From contig NZ_CP060393.1 of the NCBI RefSeq assembly GCF_014274685.1, positions 2,477,501 to 2,541,500 of the forward strand: a DNA stretch of 64,000 nt, written 5' to 3'. The notes beneath the pieces are model-generated. The model did no database searches and was not told the origin of the DNA. It saw nothing but the letters and a program-made list of their open reading frames with translations. Within the stretch, counting starts at the first letter, position 1; every line of letters starts with the position of its first letter. This document shows, piece by piece, positions 52,497 to 61,340 of this stretch. This DNA comes from Edaphobacter sp. 4G125 (GTDB lineage Bacteria > Acidobacteriota > Terriglobia > Terriglobales > Acidobacteriaceae). The position numbers were made by a program, and so were the translations under genes.

Positions 52497-53843
52497 ATGC
52501 AGCAAGTAATCATACGTGCCGAGCAGGTCGAAAAATACTACGCGCAACCGAGCGAGAACCGGATTCAGGTTATCTCGCCCACCGATCTTTCCATCAGCGA
52601 AGGCGAGATCGTCGCATTGCTGGGCCCGTCTGGCTCGGGCAAATCGACCCTGCTGCGTATGCTCACCGGCTTATCAACTCCTTCTGCCGGCCAGGTGTAC
52701 TGGCACGAGAAGCCAGTCGCTCAGGCGAATGTTAATGTCGCCATTGTCTTCCAAAGTTTTGCGTTGTTTCCGTGGCTGACCGTTGCAGAAAACGTCGAAG
52801 CTCCACTGAAAGCGCAGGGAATGGAACCTGCTGAGCGGCGAAAACGAGCACTGAAGATACTGGATACCGTCGGTCTGGACGGGTTCCAGGCGGCATACCC
52901 CAAAGAGCTCTCCGGGGGAATGCGCCAGCGAGTAGGCTTTGCGCGTGCGCTGGTCGTCGAGCCCGAGGTGCTCTTTATGGATGAGCCCTTCTCGGCGCTT
53001 GACGTTTTGACTGCGGAAAATCTTCGCAGTGAACTGCTGGAGCTTTGGCAGAACAAAACGATTCCTACACGAGCCATCTTCATCGTTACGCACAATATTG
53101 AAGAAGCGGTGCTCCTCGCGGATCGGATTATTGTTCTTGGCCGAAACCCTGGACATGTGAGGACAGATTTTAAGGTTGCCCTGGCCCACCCCAGAGAGCG
53201 AAAAGCCGCGGCCTTTACGCAGCTGGTGGATTACATCTACAAAGTGCTCACACAGCCGGAAGCGCAGCCCCCAGCCCTACCCCTGACTCCGACGGGCAAA
53301 CCGGTGCGGGACCAGCGCCAGATGCATTACCAGATGCTGCCCCATGCCCGTCCGGGAGGTATCGCCGGTCTTCTGGAGATTCTGCTCGACCACAACGGCA
53401 AAGACGACATCTATCGACTGGCAGACGATCTGGCCTTTGAGATCGACGACCTGCTTCCGATTGTGGACGCGGCGCAACTTCTTGGCTTCCTTACTGTGAC
53501 AGAGGGGGATGCTGTCATCACTCCTACGGGAGCCGAGTACGCCAACTCAGAGATTCTTCGTCAGAAAGAACTGTTCCGTAATGCCGCGGTTGAGAACGTG
53601 TTGTTGTTGCGCCAGATTGTGCGAGCGATTGAGGCGAAGAGCGACAAGAGCGTTCCAGAGGAGTTCTTTCACGACATGCTCGATGAGCAGTTCAGCGAAG
53701 ACGAAACTCTTCTACAGCTCGAGACGGCGATTAACTGGGGGCGCTATGCCGAGCTGTTCGATTTCGATGCGTCTCGGCGCCGATTTATTCAGGCTGAGAA
53801 GCAAGAGGCTGATTCGGCCACGGTAGCGGAGACCGACGCATGA
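52497..53843 (+). CDS. ABC transporter ATP-binding protein with C-terminal AAA-associated domain
   Basis: Nucleotide-binding subunit of a NitT/TauT-like importer, 448 residues. Walker A LLGPSGSGKSTLL (about 41-53), Q-loop VFQSFALFPW, signature LSGGMRQRVGFARAL, Walker B VLFMDEPFSALD and switch His IFIVTHNIEEA are all present. After about residue 275 there is an extra domain, GGIAGLLEILLDHNGKDDIYRLADDLAFEIDDLLPIVDAAQLLGF, known from the family as an AAA-associated C-terminal domain and looking like a winged helix. ATG 52497 follows a weak ribosome site. The stop overlaps the permease start by 4 bp. No substrate-binding protein is adjacent. Confidence 0.9.
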   Translation: MQQVIIRAEQVEKYYAQPSENRIQVISPTDLSISEGEIVALLGPSGSGKSTLLRMLTGLSTPSAGQVYWHEKPVAQANVNVAIVFQSFALFPWLTVAENVEAPLKAQGMEPAERRKRALKILDTVGLDGFQAAYPKELSGGMRQRVGFARALVVEPEVLFMDEPFSALDVLTAENLRSELLELWQNKTIPTRAIFIVTHNIEEAVLLADRIIVLGRNPGHVRTDFKVALAHPRERKAAAFTQLVDYIYKVLTQPEAQPPALPLTPTGKPVRDQRQMHYQMLPHARPGGIAGLLEILLDHNGKDDIYRLADDLAFEIDDLLPIVDAAQLLGFLTVTEGDAVITPTGAEYANSEILRQKELFRNAAVENVLLLRQIVRAIEAKSDKSVPEEFFHDMLDEQFSEDETLLQLETAINWGRYAELFDFDASRRRFIQAEKQEADSATVAETDA

Positions 53844-55630
53844 TCCAGCTTCCGGACAGATTCAACCAGGTTCGGAACAGCGAAATGCTGGCCAGGTCGC
53901 AGGTACTGCGACGCAGCTGGCCCTTTGTCATTGATCTCTGCGTTGCAGGAATCGGGTTGGCCTGTTTCTATGGGCTCGTGCAGCTTGCACGGTACTGGTT
54001 CGGCCATCCGATGCCGAGCATTACCATCTCACTAAGCCCTCATGCACTGCCTCTCTACGCTTTTTACTCCATTGTCCGCATCTGGCTCGCCTATGCGCTC
54101 AGCCTCGCGTTTGCCATCGCGTATGGCTATATTGCCGCCTACAACCCTCGCGTAGAAGCATTCATGATTGCTGGATTGGATATCCTCCAATCGATTCCAG
54201 TGTTGAGTTTTCTACCGGGTGTCATGCTGGCGATGGTCGCCCTCTTTCCCACGCGCCAAATCGGTGTCGAGATGGGAGCAATTATTCTCATCTTTACCGG
54301 TCAGGTATGGAACATGGCCTTCAGCTTTTATTCTTCGCTGAAGAGCATCCCTCGAGAACTGCGCGAAGCGGCAAGCATATACCGTTTTTCTCACTGGCAA
54401 CGGCTAGTCGAGCTTGAGCTTCCTTACGCTGCGATTGGCCTGGTGTGGAATTCGATGGTTTCGGTGGCGGGCGGCTGGTTCTTTTTGATGGCCTGCGAAA
54501 TGTTTGTGCTGGGAACACGCGATTTTCGTCTGCCTGGGCTTGGATCGTATCTCCAGACCGCAGCCAGCACGGGAAATGCGTCGGCGATCAGTTGGGGGCT
54601 GTTTACGATGGTCGCCATTATCGTTGCGACCGATCAATTGGTCTGGCGACCGATCATCGCATGGAGCGATAAGTTCAAGTTCGAACAGGTCGAAACCAAA
54701 TCTCGTATCCGATCCCCCTTGCTCCACCTGCTGCAACATTCGCGCGCTCTGCACACCCTACGAAGCCATACGATTCAACCCCTCTCCGAGGCCATCTATC
54801 AAAAAATTGCGGAGAAACGCCACCGCGCAGAGGCTTCAGGGGATCCCCATAGCGCTGCAACCCAGAAGAACCGTGAGCGCTGGAATGCGTTGATCCGTAC
54901 GGTCATTATCGTTCTTGCGGTATGTGGGGTGGTTTATGCAGCATTTCAAGCCCTGGCACTCCTCAAGGACGTACAGCGATCGGAGTTTGTGCAGATCCTG
55001 GAAGGAGCGTTGGCGACCTTTCTCCGGGTCAACGTTGCACTATTGCTAGCCTCTGTCTGGACGATCCCTGCCGGTGTCTCGATCGGTTTCCATCCCCGTC
55101 TTGCGCGCATTGCACAGCCTCTGGCCCAGATTGCTGCCTCCGTTCCTGCAACTGCACTCTTCCCTGTCGTGCTGATGGCGCTCGTCAGAATTGGAGGCGG
55201 CCTCGGCGTGGGTTCCATTATCCTGATGATGCTGGGAACCCAGTGGTACATTCTGTTCAATGTGATTGCCGGCGCAATGGCGATCCCCACCGACCTGCGC
55301 GAGGTGGCGACGCTTTTCCGCTTCTCTTCGGCGCAGCGATGGCGCACACTGATCCTGCCGGGAATCTTTCCTTATCTCATTACAGGCTTGGTCACGGCAT
55401 CTGGCGGGGCATGGAACGCCAGTATCATTGCTGAATACTTTCACCTGAAAAATCAGACGCTACAGACTCTTGGATTGGGTGCTGTGATCAGCGCCGCTAC
55501 GGACTCCGGAAAGTTTCATCTTTTGCTGCTCGCAACCATCGTGATGGCAGGTATGGTGGTAACGATCAATCGTCTGGTATGGCGGCCGCTATATCGCCTG
55601 GCAGAGACACGCTACAAGCTCGGTGCCTGA
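53840..55630 (+). CDS. Double-domain ABC transporter permease (NitT/TauT-type)
   Basis: Membrane subunit of 596 residues with two BPD-type domains in one chain. EAA-loop motifs, the contact sites for the ATPase, occur twice: SIPRELREAASIYRFSHWQRLVELELP (near 170) and AIPTDLREVATLFRFSSAQRWRTLILPG (near 483). Each half has about six hydrophobic segments; a charged linker of about 50 residues (EKRHRAEASGDPHSAATQKNRER) links them. Starts inside the ATPase stop (ATGA overlap). As both halves are fused, one copy of this protein would serve with two ATPases. The substrate is not known. Confidence 0.9.
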   Translation: MIQLPDRFNQVRNSEMLARSQVLRRSWPFVIDLCVAGIGLACFYGLVQLARYWFGHPMPSITISLSPHALPLYAFYSIVRIWLAYALSLAFAIAYGYIAAYNPRVEAFMIAGLDILQSIPVLSFLPGVMLAMVALFPTRQIGVEMGAIILIFTGQVWNMAFSFYSSLKSIPRELREAASIYRFSHWQRLVELELPYAAIGLVWNSMVSVAGGWFFLMACEMFVLGTRDFRLPGLGSYLQTAASTGNASAISWGLFTMVAIIVATDQLVWRPIIAWSDKFKFEQVETKSRIRSPLLHLLQHSRALHTLRSHTIQPLSEAIYQKIAEKRHRAEASGDPHSAATQKNRERWNALIRTVIIVLAVCGVVYAAFQALALLKDVQRSEFVQILEGALATFLRVNVALLLASVWTIPAGVSIGFHPRLARIAQPLAQIAASVPATALFPVVLMALVRIGGGLGVGSIILMMLGTQWYILFNVIAGAMAIPTDLREVATLFRFSSAQRWRTLILPGIFPYLITGLVTASGGAWNASIIAEYFHLKNQTLQTLGLGAVISAATDSGKFHLLLLATIVMAGMVVTINRLVWRPLYRLAETRYKLGA

Positions 55631-55631
55631 C

Positions 55632-56135
55632 CTACAAACGCACTTTATTTCGATCACGCAGCGCAAAGATCACAGCCAAAAGCGGTGGAGCCAGCAGCAC
55701 TCCCCAGAACGGGATGATGATTCCCATCACAATAGGGCCGAGGAATGCCGCCCACCAAGGCACCTTGGTCGTGCGATGCAAAACATAAGGGCCAATCACC
55801 AACCCTTCGAGAAACATAATCAGGGCGTAGAGGCCGAAAACCAAACCCAGCCGCCACCAATCATCCGGCCCTTGTACCGCGATGGAGATGACAGGGCCAA
55901 TCAGAGCAAGCATCGCTCCAAAGGTTGGGATGATCTGCAGGATCGCGCCCAACAAAGCCCAGAACGGGGCCAATGGGACATGAATCAGTTTCAAGCCGAT
56001 AAGCCAGAGCACGCCTATGATGAGCGCATCGAGCGTGGCGGCACGCCACCAGTTCACCAAAGCGCTACCAGCCGTGCGCAGTGAAGACGGAGTCTGAGAT
56101 GAGCCTGGCGCTGTCATTCCTGATTTGTCTTTCAT
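55632..56135 (-). CDS. Short AI-2E / PerM-family membrane protein
   Basis: Only 167 residues, while AI-2E family transporters have about 340-380. The sequence matches their C-terminal half: LIGLKLIHVPLAPFWALLGAILQIIPTFGAMLALIGPV, then LIMFLEGLVIGPYVLHRTTKVP and WGVLLAPPLLAVIFALRDR. The first 30 residues (KDKSGMTAPGSSQTPSS) are polar and unlike the family. It may be a half-size member or a shortened relic; there is no frameshifted N-terminal half in the 108 bp upstream. It converges with the permease gene, with stop codons one base apart. Confidence 0.6.
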   Translation of the reverse strand: MKDKSGMTAPGSSQTPSSLRTAGSALVNWWRAATLDALIIGVLWLIGLKLIHVPLAPFWALLGAILQIIPTFGAMLALIGPVISIAVQGPDDWWRLGLVFGLYALIMFLEGLVIGPYVLHRTTKVPWWAAFLGPIVMGIIIPFWGVLLAPPLLAVIFALRDRNKVRL

Positions 56136-56243
56136 TGCTGAGAAATACCGTATCGCAGTCTGGACAGACAGGATAGCTTTTCTGACAAACGCATCTTATG
56201 TTCAAACTGATAAGCGCAATCGCTCGGATGCTATCCTTAAGGT

Positions 56244-56942
56244 ATGAAATTCGGCGTTCTGGTTTTTCCAGGCTCCAACTGTGATCACGATACCTATAAC
56301 GTGATCGATGCGATTGCGAAGCAACCCGTTACATTTCTGTGGCATGCCTCTGAAGATCTTCAGGGCTGCGACGCCATCCTGGTTCCTGGAGGCTTCGCCT
56401 ATGGCGACTATCTGCGCACGGGAGCGATTGCTAAGTTTTCCCCTATCATGCAGTCGGTCGTCCGGTTTGCCAAAGATGGCGGCCTGGTCTTTGGGATTTG
56501 TAACGGCTTCCAGATCCTTTGCGAATCCGGCCTGCTGCCAGGCGCGCTGATGCGCAATGCCAACCAGCGCTACATCTGCAAACAGGTCTACCTGCGCACC
56601 GAAACTTCCGATTCCCCGTTTACACATGGCCTGGATCATGGACGTGTTTTGCAGATGCCGATCGGACACATGGAAGGAAACTACTTCTGCGACGCCGCAA
56701 CCTTGAACAAGCTTAAGGCAGAAGATCGCATTGCGTTCCGCTACTCCACTCCGGCAGGCGAGATCACAGCCGATGCAAATCCCAACGGTTCTCTCGAGAA
56801 TATCGCCGGAGTTTTGAGTGAAGGCCGAAACGTGCTGGGGATGATGCCGCATCCGGACCGCTCGAGCGAGAATCTTCTCGGCTCTGCTGATGGGCTGCTT
56901 CTCTTCCGTTCGATGGTCGAATCACTTGCAGTAGCAAAATAA
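56244..56942 (+). CDS. purQ: Phosphoribosylformylglycinamidine synthase subunit PurQ
   Basis: Glutamine amidotransferase subunit of FGAM synthase in purine synthesis, 232 residues. The start [19 protein letters not shown] is typical, as is [24 protein letters not shown]. The nucleophile Cys is in [22 protein letters not shown] (near 87). The His/Glu pair is HPDRSSE near the end. TAAGG lies just before ATG 56244. PurL and PurS are not adjacent. The CpsB-like phosphatase gene follows 27 bp after the stop. Confidence 0.95.
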   Translation: MKFGVLVFPGSNCDHDTYNVIDAIAKQPVTFLWHASEDLQGCDAILVPGGFAYGDYLRTGAIAKFSPIMQSVVRFAKDGGLVFGICNGFQILCESGLLPGALMRNANQRYICKQVYLRTETSDSPFTHGLDHGRVLQMPIGHMEGNYFCDAATLNKLKAEDRIAFRYSTPAGEITADANPNGSLENIAGVLSEGRNVLGMMPHPDRSSENLLGSADGLLLFRSMVESLAVAK

Positions 56943-56969
56943 CCGGATCACGGTACAGACAGATAAACG

Positions 56970-57761
56970 ATGATCGATATTCACCATCATCTGCTTTGGG
57001 ACCAGGACGACGGATCTACCAGCCTGGAAGTCTCCCTTGAGATGGCGCGCATTGCGGCCGCTGATGGCATTACGCACATTGCCTGCACTCCTCACGCCAA
57101 CGGCAATTATGAATACGATCCAGAACAGATCACAGCGAAGATCGCTGACCTACAACGGCGTCTTGACAGCGAGAATATTTCAATCAAACTCGGCCGAGGA
57201 TCAGACTTCCATATCACGTACGACAACATCCAGCTGGCACATAAAGAACCTACCCGCTTTTCTCTGAACGGCGGAGGTTATCTTCTGGTCGAGATCCCAG
57301 ACCGTGCACTTCCTCCCACGCTTCATGAGGTTTTCTATCAGATGCAATTGGATGGGTTGATTCCTATCCTCACACACCCGGAGCGGAATCTGACGCTTCA
57401 GGGAGATCTGAAACGTCTGGTCGGCTGGCTACAGAGTGGAGTGCTAATTCAGGTGACGGCCGGATCCGTGCTCGGGCATATGGGGAGAACGGCTCAACGC
57501 ATCTCTCACGAACTGCTCTCCAAGCGCTGGGTACACTTTCTTGCCACCGATGCTCACAATACGACCTCGCGGCCACCCAGGATGCGGGAAGCGATGGAGC
57601 TGGTAGCCAGCAAATATGGGCCGGACTATGCCCATCTGCTATGTGTTTCGAATCCCCTGGCTGCTTTTACTGATAAGCCCTTGGCACCCCAGCTTGAGAT
57701 GTTCGACCTCTACGATGACATGAAGCCCAAAAGCTGGTGGCAGCGTCTCGTCGGGCGCTAA
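56970..57761 (+). CDS. CpsB/YwqE-type tyrosine-protein phosphatase (PHP fold)
   Basis: Metal-dependent phosphatase of 263 residues that dephosphorylates BY-kinases. The PHP-fold motifs are IDIHHHLLWDQDDG (2-15), IACTPHANG (about 37-45), LLVEIPD, PILTHPERN (near 131-139) and LATDAHNTTSRPP (near 190-202). The natural target would be the Wzc-like kinase at 45558, 11 kb away, which is an inference. It lies 27 bp behind purQ and is probably co-transcribed. ATG 56970 has no strong ribosome site. Confidence 0.9.
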   Translation: MIDIHHHLLWDQDDGSTSLEVSLEMARIAAADGITHIACTPHANGNYEYDPEQITAKIADLQRRLDSENISIKLGRGSDFHITYDNIQLAHKEPTRFSLNGGGYLLVEIPDRALPPTLHEVFYQMQLDGLIPILTHPERNLTLQGDLKRLVGWLQSGVLIQVTAGSVLGHMGRTAQRISHELLSKRWVHFLATDAHNTTSRPPRMREAMELVASKYGPDYAHLLCVSNPLAAFTDKPLAPQLEMFDLYDDMKPKSWWQRLVGR

Positions 57762-57882
57762 CCCGCTTTACGTGTTGCCCAGCCGGCAATTCCCCTTTCC
57801 CCGATTACTCTAGAACGAGAAAGCTTTCCAAAGCATCAAACCGGAGTAAGCTGTATCCAGAGGTCTCTAGAGGCTCGCTGCC

Positions 57883-58656
57883 ATGCCCTCGACTTTTACA
57901 CCGACCAATACCGAATGGGAAAAGAAACGCCGTCTTGATGATCATGACAGCGGCCATGGCCGTCGTCCGCCTACCGATAAACGGACGGGAGGCGGCGGAG
58001 ACAACGACAATTGGAATGATCGTCCACAAGGTCGGCGCGGACCTCGCGAAAAGTTAAGTCGTGCGCGCCTGGGCCTCTTCTTTGCGCTCGCGGGTGACAC
58101 AATGTTCTTTGTCGCCATTGTCAGCGCCTTCTTTGTCGCGCAGAACAGCGGTCACATCGATGTCTATAACCGTTATGTCAACCAGTGGCTGCCGACCACG
58201 ATTCCTCCCATTCTTTGGCTCAATACAGCAGTACTTTTGCTGAGCTCTGTGACGATGGAAATTGCCCGCCGATCGATGTTCCGGGAAAACGATGTTATGG
58301 ATGAGTGGCTTGGGCTTGGGAAGCCGATTACACGCCGCGCCCTGCCTTGGTTGGCGGCGACAACGGTTCTGGGTCTGCTGTTTCTTGCCGGACAGGCAGA
58401 GGCGTGGAGACAACTAGCCCTTCAGCATGTCTTCTTTGCTTCCAATCCAAGCAGCCACTTCTTCTATCTGATCACCTACACGCACGCCATCCACCTGTTC
58501 CTCGGCATCGGTGGATTGGTGGCTTCTTTGATCGCCTTCTATGTTTCCCGCCAGCTGGAAACCAAGCAGATACTCGTTGATTGCTCTGCGTGGTACTGGC
58601 ACGCCATGGGACTCTTCTGGGTCTTCCTGTTCACGCTACTAGCGTTCTTCCAGTAG
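57883..58656 (+). CDS. Cytochrome c oxidase subunit III (heme-copper oxidase)
   Basis: Integral membrane subunit of 257 residues. The first 55 residues are hydrophilic and Gly/Arg/Asp-rich (KRTGGGGDNDNWNDRPQGRRG). The membrane part starts at ARLGLFFALAGDTMFFVAIVSAFFV and has five hydrophobic segments. The signature HFFYLITYTHAIHLFLGIGGLV is followed by AWYWHAMGLFWVFLFTLLAFF at the end, the CtaE/CoxC pattern. No other oxidase gene is adjacent, so it may be a lone part of an oxidase encoded elsewhere. AGAGG lies 13 bp ahead of ATG 57883. Confidence 0.85.
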   Translation: MPSTFTPTNTEWEKKRRLDDHDSGHGRRPPTDKRTGGGGDNDNWNDRPQGRRGPREKLSRARLGLFFALAGDTMFFVAIVSAFFVAQNSGHIDVYNRYVNQWLPTTIPPILWLNTAVLLLSSVTMEIARRSMFRENDVMDEWLGLGKPITRRALPWLAATTVLGLLFLAGQAEAWRQLALQHVFFASNPSSHFFYLITYTHAIHLFLGIGGLVASLIAFYVSRQLETKQILVDCSAWYWHAMGLFWVFLFTLLAFFQ

Positions 58657-58691
58657 TCTGACGGTCCCAGCTCTTCTACAGCAACACAAAG

Positions 58692-58729
58692 CCGGAGATG
58701 CTGGAAAAAGGGATTCCTGCAATCTCCGG
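58692..58729. terminator. Shared hairpin between convergent genes
   Basis: CCGGAGAT (58692-58699) and ATCTCCGG (58722-58729) make an 8-bp stem, with GGAA/TTCC nested inside. It lies between the stop of the oxidase gene (58656) and that of the nucleotidyltransferase gene (58741), which converge. There is no T run. Confidence 0.5.
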
Positions 58730-58740
58730 ACTTCGAGTGG

Positions 58741-60486
58741 TTACCGTTTTTTCTTTGCAACTTTCTTGGCTGGAGCTTTCTTCGGTGAAGGCTTTGCTGG
58801 AGTTTTTTTGACGGCGGTCTTCTTCGCTGGCGCGGCTTTCTTTGAAGGTGTGGGCTTCTTGGCCACCGTCTTCGCTGGCGTCACCTTCTTGGCAGGTTTT
58901 TTCGCAGCTACAACAGCCTTCTTGGGCGGATTCTTTTTGACGACCGCCTTCTTGGCCGGAGCCTTTACGGGAACTTTTTTCGCAGGTGGTTTGGCAGCCG
59001 GAGCTGGAGCCTTCTTTGCAGCTACCGGAGCTACCTTGCCAGCAACCGCCTTCTTCTGTTTTTCCTGCTTCTCCTGGGCCGGCTGAGCTGCAACTTCAGG
59101 AGTCACAACAGCTGTCGCTTCGGATTCAACAGCAGTCTTCTTGCGCCCTTTCGGTGCCTTCGGCTCTTTCTTCGTCGCACGAGCGCGACGGAGATTAACC
59201 GGCGGCGGAGGCGCAGGAGGAGAATAGGGTTCGAGAAATGCCTTCTGCTCCTCCACCGTGGACAGGTGGTTATCCATAAATTCGAAGAACAGCTTCTCGA
59301 CCAGTTCGTCGTACCCAGGCAGGTCTGGCGTAATCCGCATCTCCTGCATGAGCGTAAACGGAATCTTCTGTCTTGCCTGTGGCCAGTCCGTATAGAAGGC
59401 CTTCAGCTTGTTTTGAACTCCAGCTGCCTTTACATGGTGGGCAGCCCACAGCACGGCCTCAGGGCGAGTAGCGTGCAGCAGTTTCCATGCCTGCGAGGGG
59501 GCAGAAGCCTCTTTGCTCGAAAGCTGCGCGGCAAAGGCCTTGCCCTCAGATTCCAAAGCGTCGATCTGACGAACAAAACCCTGTCGGATAAAGCTCTTCT
59601 TAAGAGAGGCTACGTCCTTCGGCGTCAGTTTTGCAGTCAAAAGAGGGAAACTCGCCGCAGCGATTTCTGCATGGATACCATGGATCTGCAATTGCATCTG
59701 GATATCGCGTAACCGCTCCAGCTCACTGGCGTTCACTTTACTGGATCCCAGCGTTGGATTGAGCAGCTTTAGCCATCCCTCCGACTCTAGCTTAGAAATC
59801 ACTCGAAGGGGGTCTTCTTCGTGGAAGATCTCCTCCGTCTCATAGTTCCGCTGCCAGGCAGACATGACTGAGATATAGCCTTCTTCTTTGCCTGTCTCAT
59901 AGCGGCTGCGGGTACGCTCATCCATCTGCCATCCAAGCCGGGCCATCAGACGGACTGCCCGGATCATCTGGGCCGGATCTTCAATGAACCCATAGTTATT
60001 CACGAGACGAAGCTCACGGTTCTCGATATCCGCAACCCCGTTCAGAGGATCCATCAACAGACCATACGATCCCTGGTTCAGGGAGAGCCCCATGGCATTG
60101 GCCGTAAAGTCACGTCGCCGAAGGTCTGCCAGAATGGTATCGGCCTTGTAGACCGGCTTTCCGGGCTTCGGATAGGTAGCAGACAACGTCGAACCAATCT
60201 CCATCCGGACTTCGCCGGGAAAATCTACAAAAAAAGACTGGGTCGTCTCCGATTCCCCGGAGATGAATCCACCAGACTTCTCTATATCTTTCTTCAGTTT
60301 GAGAGCATTTCCCTGAACCACTACATCAAGATCGCGTACTGGCGACCCACTGGTCAGGTCGCGTACCGCTCCGCCTACTAAAAAGCTGGTAAGTCCTTTT
60401 ATACGTGCAATCTCCCGTACTTTTTCAAGCGCATGTTGTTGTGCCTGAGAAAGCCGGCTCTCTAAAAGATAGATGTAATCGGCCAT
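58741..60486 (-). CDS. CCA tRNA nucleotidyltransferase / poly(A) polymerase family protein with histone-H1-like tail
   Basis: Class II nucleotidyltransferase of 581 residues. The active site is FLVGGAVRDLTSGSPVRDLDVVVQGNA (about 36-61), with Gly-Gly and Asp-x-Asp. DFTANAMGLSL and ENRELRLVNNYGFIEDPAQMIRAVRLMARLGW follow, which place it in the family of CCA-adding enzymes and poly(A) polymerases; I cannot tell which activity it has. Residues about 423-581 are a low-complexity tail of Lys, Ala, Pro and Val (KKAPAPAAKPPAKKVPVKAPAKKA; AKKTAVKKTPAK), like histone H1. Such a tail should bind nucleic acid. No ribosome site is obvious at ATG 60486. Confidence 0.85.
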   Translation of the reverse strand: MADYIYLLESRLSQAQQHALEKVREIARIKGLTSFLVGGAVRDLTSGSPVRDLDVVVQGNALKLKKDIEKSGGFISGESETTQSFFVDFPGEVRMEIGSTLSATYPKPGKPVYKADTILADLRRRDFTANAMGLSLNQGSYGLLMDPLNGVADIENRELRLVNNYGFIEDPAQMIRAVRLMARLGWQMDERTRSRYETGKEEGYISVMSAWQRNYETEEIFHEEDPLRVISKLESEGWLKLLNPTLGSSKVNASELERLRDIQMQLQIHGIHAEIAAASFPLLTAKLTPKDVASLKKSFIRQGFVRQIDALESEGKAFAAQLSSKEASAPSQAWKLLHATRPEAVLWAAHHVKAAGVQNKLKAFYTDWPQARQKIPFTLMQEMRITPDLPGYDELVEKLFFEFMDNHLSTVEEQKAFLEPYSPPAPPPPVNLRRARATKKEPKAPKGRKKTAVESEATAVVTPEVAAQPAQEKQEKQKKAVAGKVAPVAAKKAPAPAAKPPAKKVPVKAPAKKAVVKKNPPKKAVVAAKKPAKKVTPAKTVAKKPTPSKKAAPAKKTAVKKTPAKPSPKKAPAKKVAKKKR

Positions 60487-60688
60487 ATCGGTTGCAATCG
60501 CTCCAAGCCGGTCTTAAGCGTCGAATCTCGCGTGTAACACATAAGCCACGGAGAATCAATCGCTTAGAATGCTCTCATTACCGAGACGCAAAAGCTGACT
60601 GTAACACAGCGTTGGCCAATTGACTACTCCACGCGCAGCTTTTTCAACTGAATCTCACTCTCACGTGCGACAATCCGCCACAGGGTCA

Positions 60689-61267
60689 ATGTCTTCGGCG
60701 CATAAAAAAGTTATCGTTCGTCGTCTGCATGGCGACACGCTCGCGGGCTATCTCCCCCTGTCCGGCTTCGTTAGGTTCCGTGCCTCGGGAGAAGACCGCG
60801 TCATCGACCTGCTGGACCTCTCGGGGCGAGTGACCCAGGTGGCTTTGCAGGATATCAAACATATTTGTTATGTCCGGGACTTCAATCTGAATGATCCTGT
60901 AGCTCCTGAACGGCTTACCCGAAAGACTTTTCTTGCCCGACCTCGAACTGAAGGGCTATGGCTCCGGCTCACCTTTCGGGGACAGCCCTCACCCACTTCC
61001 GAACTCGAGCAATTTGAGGGACTTGCGCCTCTCGATCTCTCGTTGATGGATGACATCCTTCATGACGCCGGTCTTTTCCTTCTTCCGCCTGATGTCCGTT
61101 CGAATACCCAGCGAATCTATATCCCTCGGTCGGCCATCTCCGAATTGCAGTTGCTGGCGGTAATTACGACACCTTCTCGCAAAAAACCATTGCCGGGCTC
61201 ATCCTCTATCCCTTCTCTGCAGGAAGATTTGTTCCGCAACCTTCCACCCAACGCCAAACCCAATTAG
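60689..61267 (+). CDS. Unrecognised protein, 192 aa
   Basis: I do not recognise a family. The sequence opens with [18 protein letters not shown], then [27 protein letters not shown], and has [26 protein letters not shown] and [15 protein letters not shown]. No signal peptide, membrane segment or cysteine cluster was seen; it should be cytosolic. The short beta-rich pattern [18 protein letters not shown] could be an SH3-like or PilZ-like barrel, but this is a guess. An in-frame TTG at 60620 is possible; ATG 60689 is preferred because AGGG lies close before it. The start is divergent from the nucleotidyltransferase gene. Confidence 0.65.
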   Translation: MSSAHKKVIVRRLHGDTLAGYLPLSGFVRFRASGEDRVIDLLDLSGRVTQVALQDIKHICYVRDFNLNDPVAPERLTRKTFLARPRTEGLWLRLTFRGQPSPTSELEQFEGLAPLDLSLMDDILHDAGLFLLPPDVRSNTQRIYIPRSAISELQLLAVITTPSRKKPLPGSSSIPSLQEDLFRNLPPNAKPN

Positions 61268-61340
61268 CGGGATACTTGTCTTCATCTCCCTATTTCACTT
61301 CCCTGGTTTGCCAACCTGCACAGCCTACTATCATCACTCT

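Noticed and set aside
58741..59220. DNA tandem repeat or satellite
   Set aside because: The periodicity comes from PAKKA/VKK codons in the nucleotidyltransferase tail; unit length and sequence vary, so it is coding low complexity.
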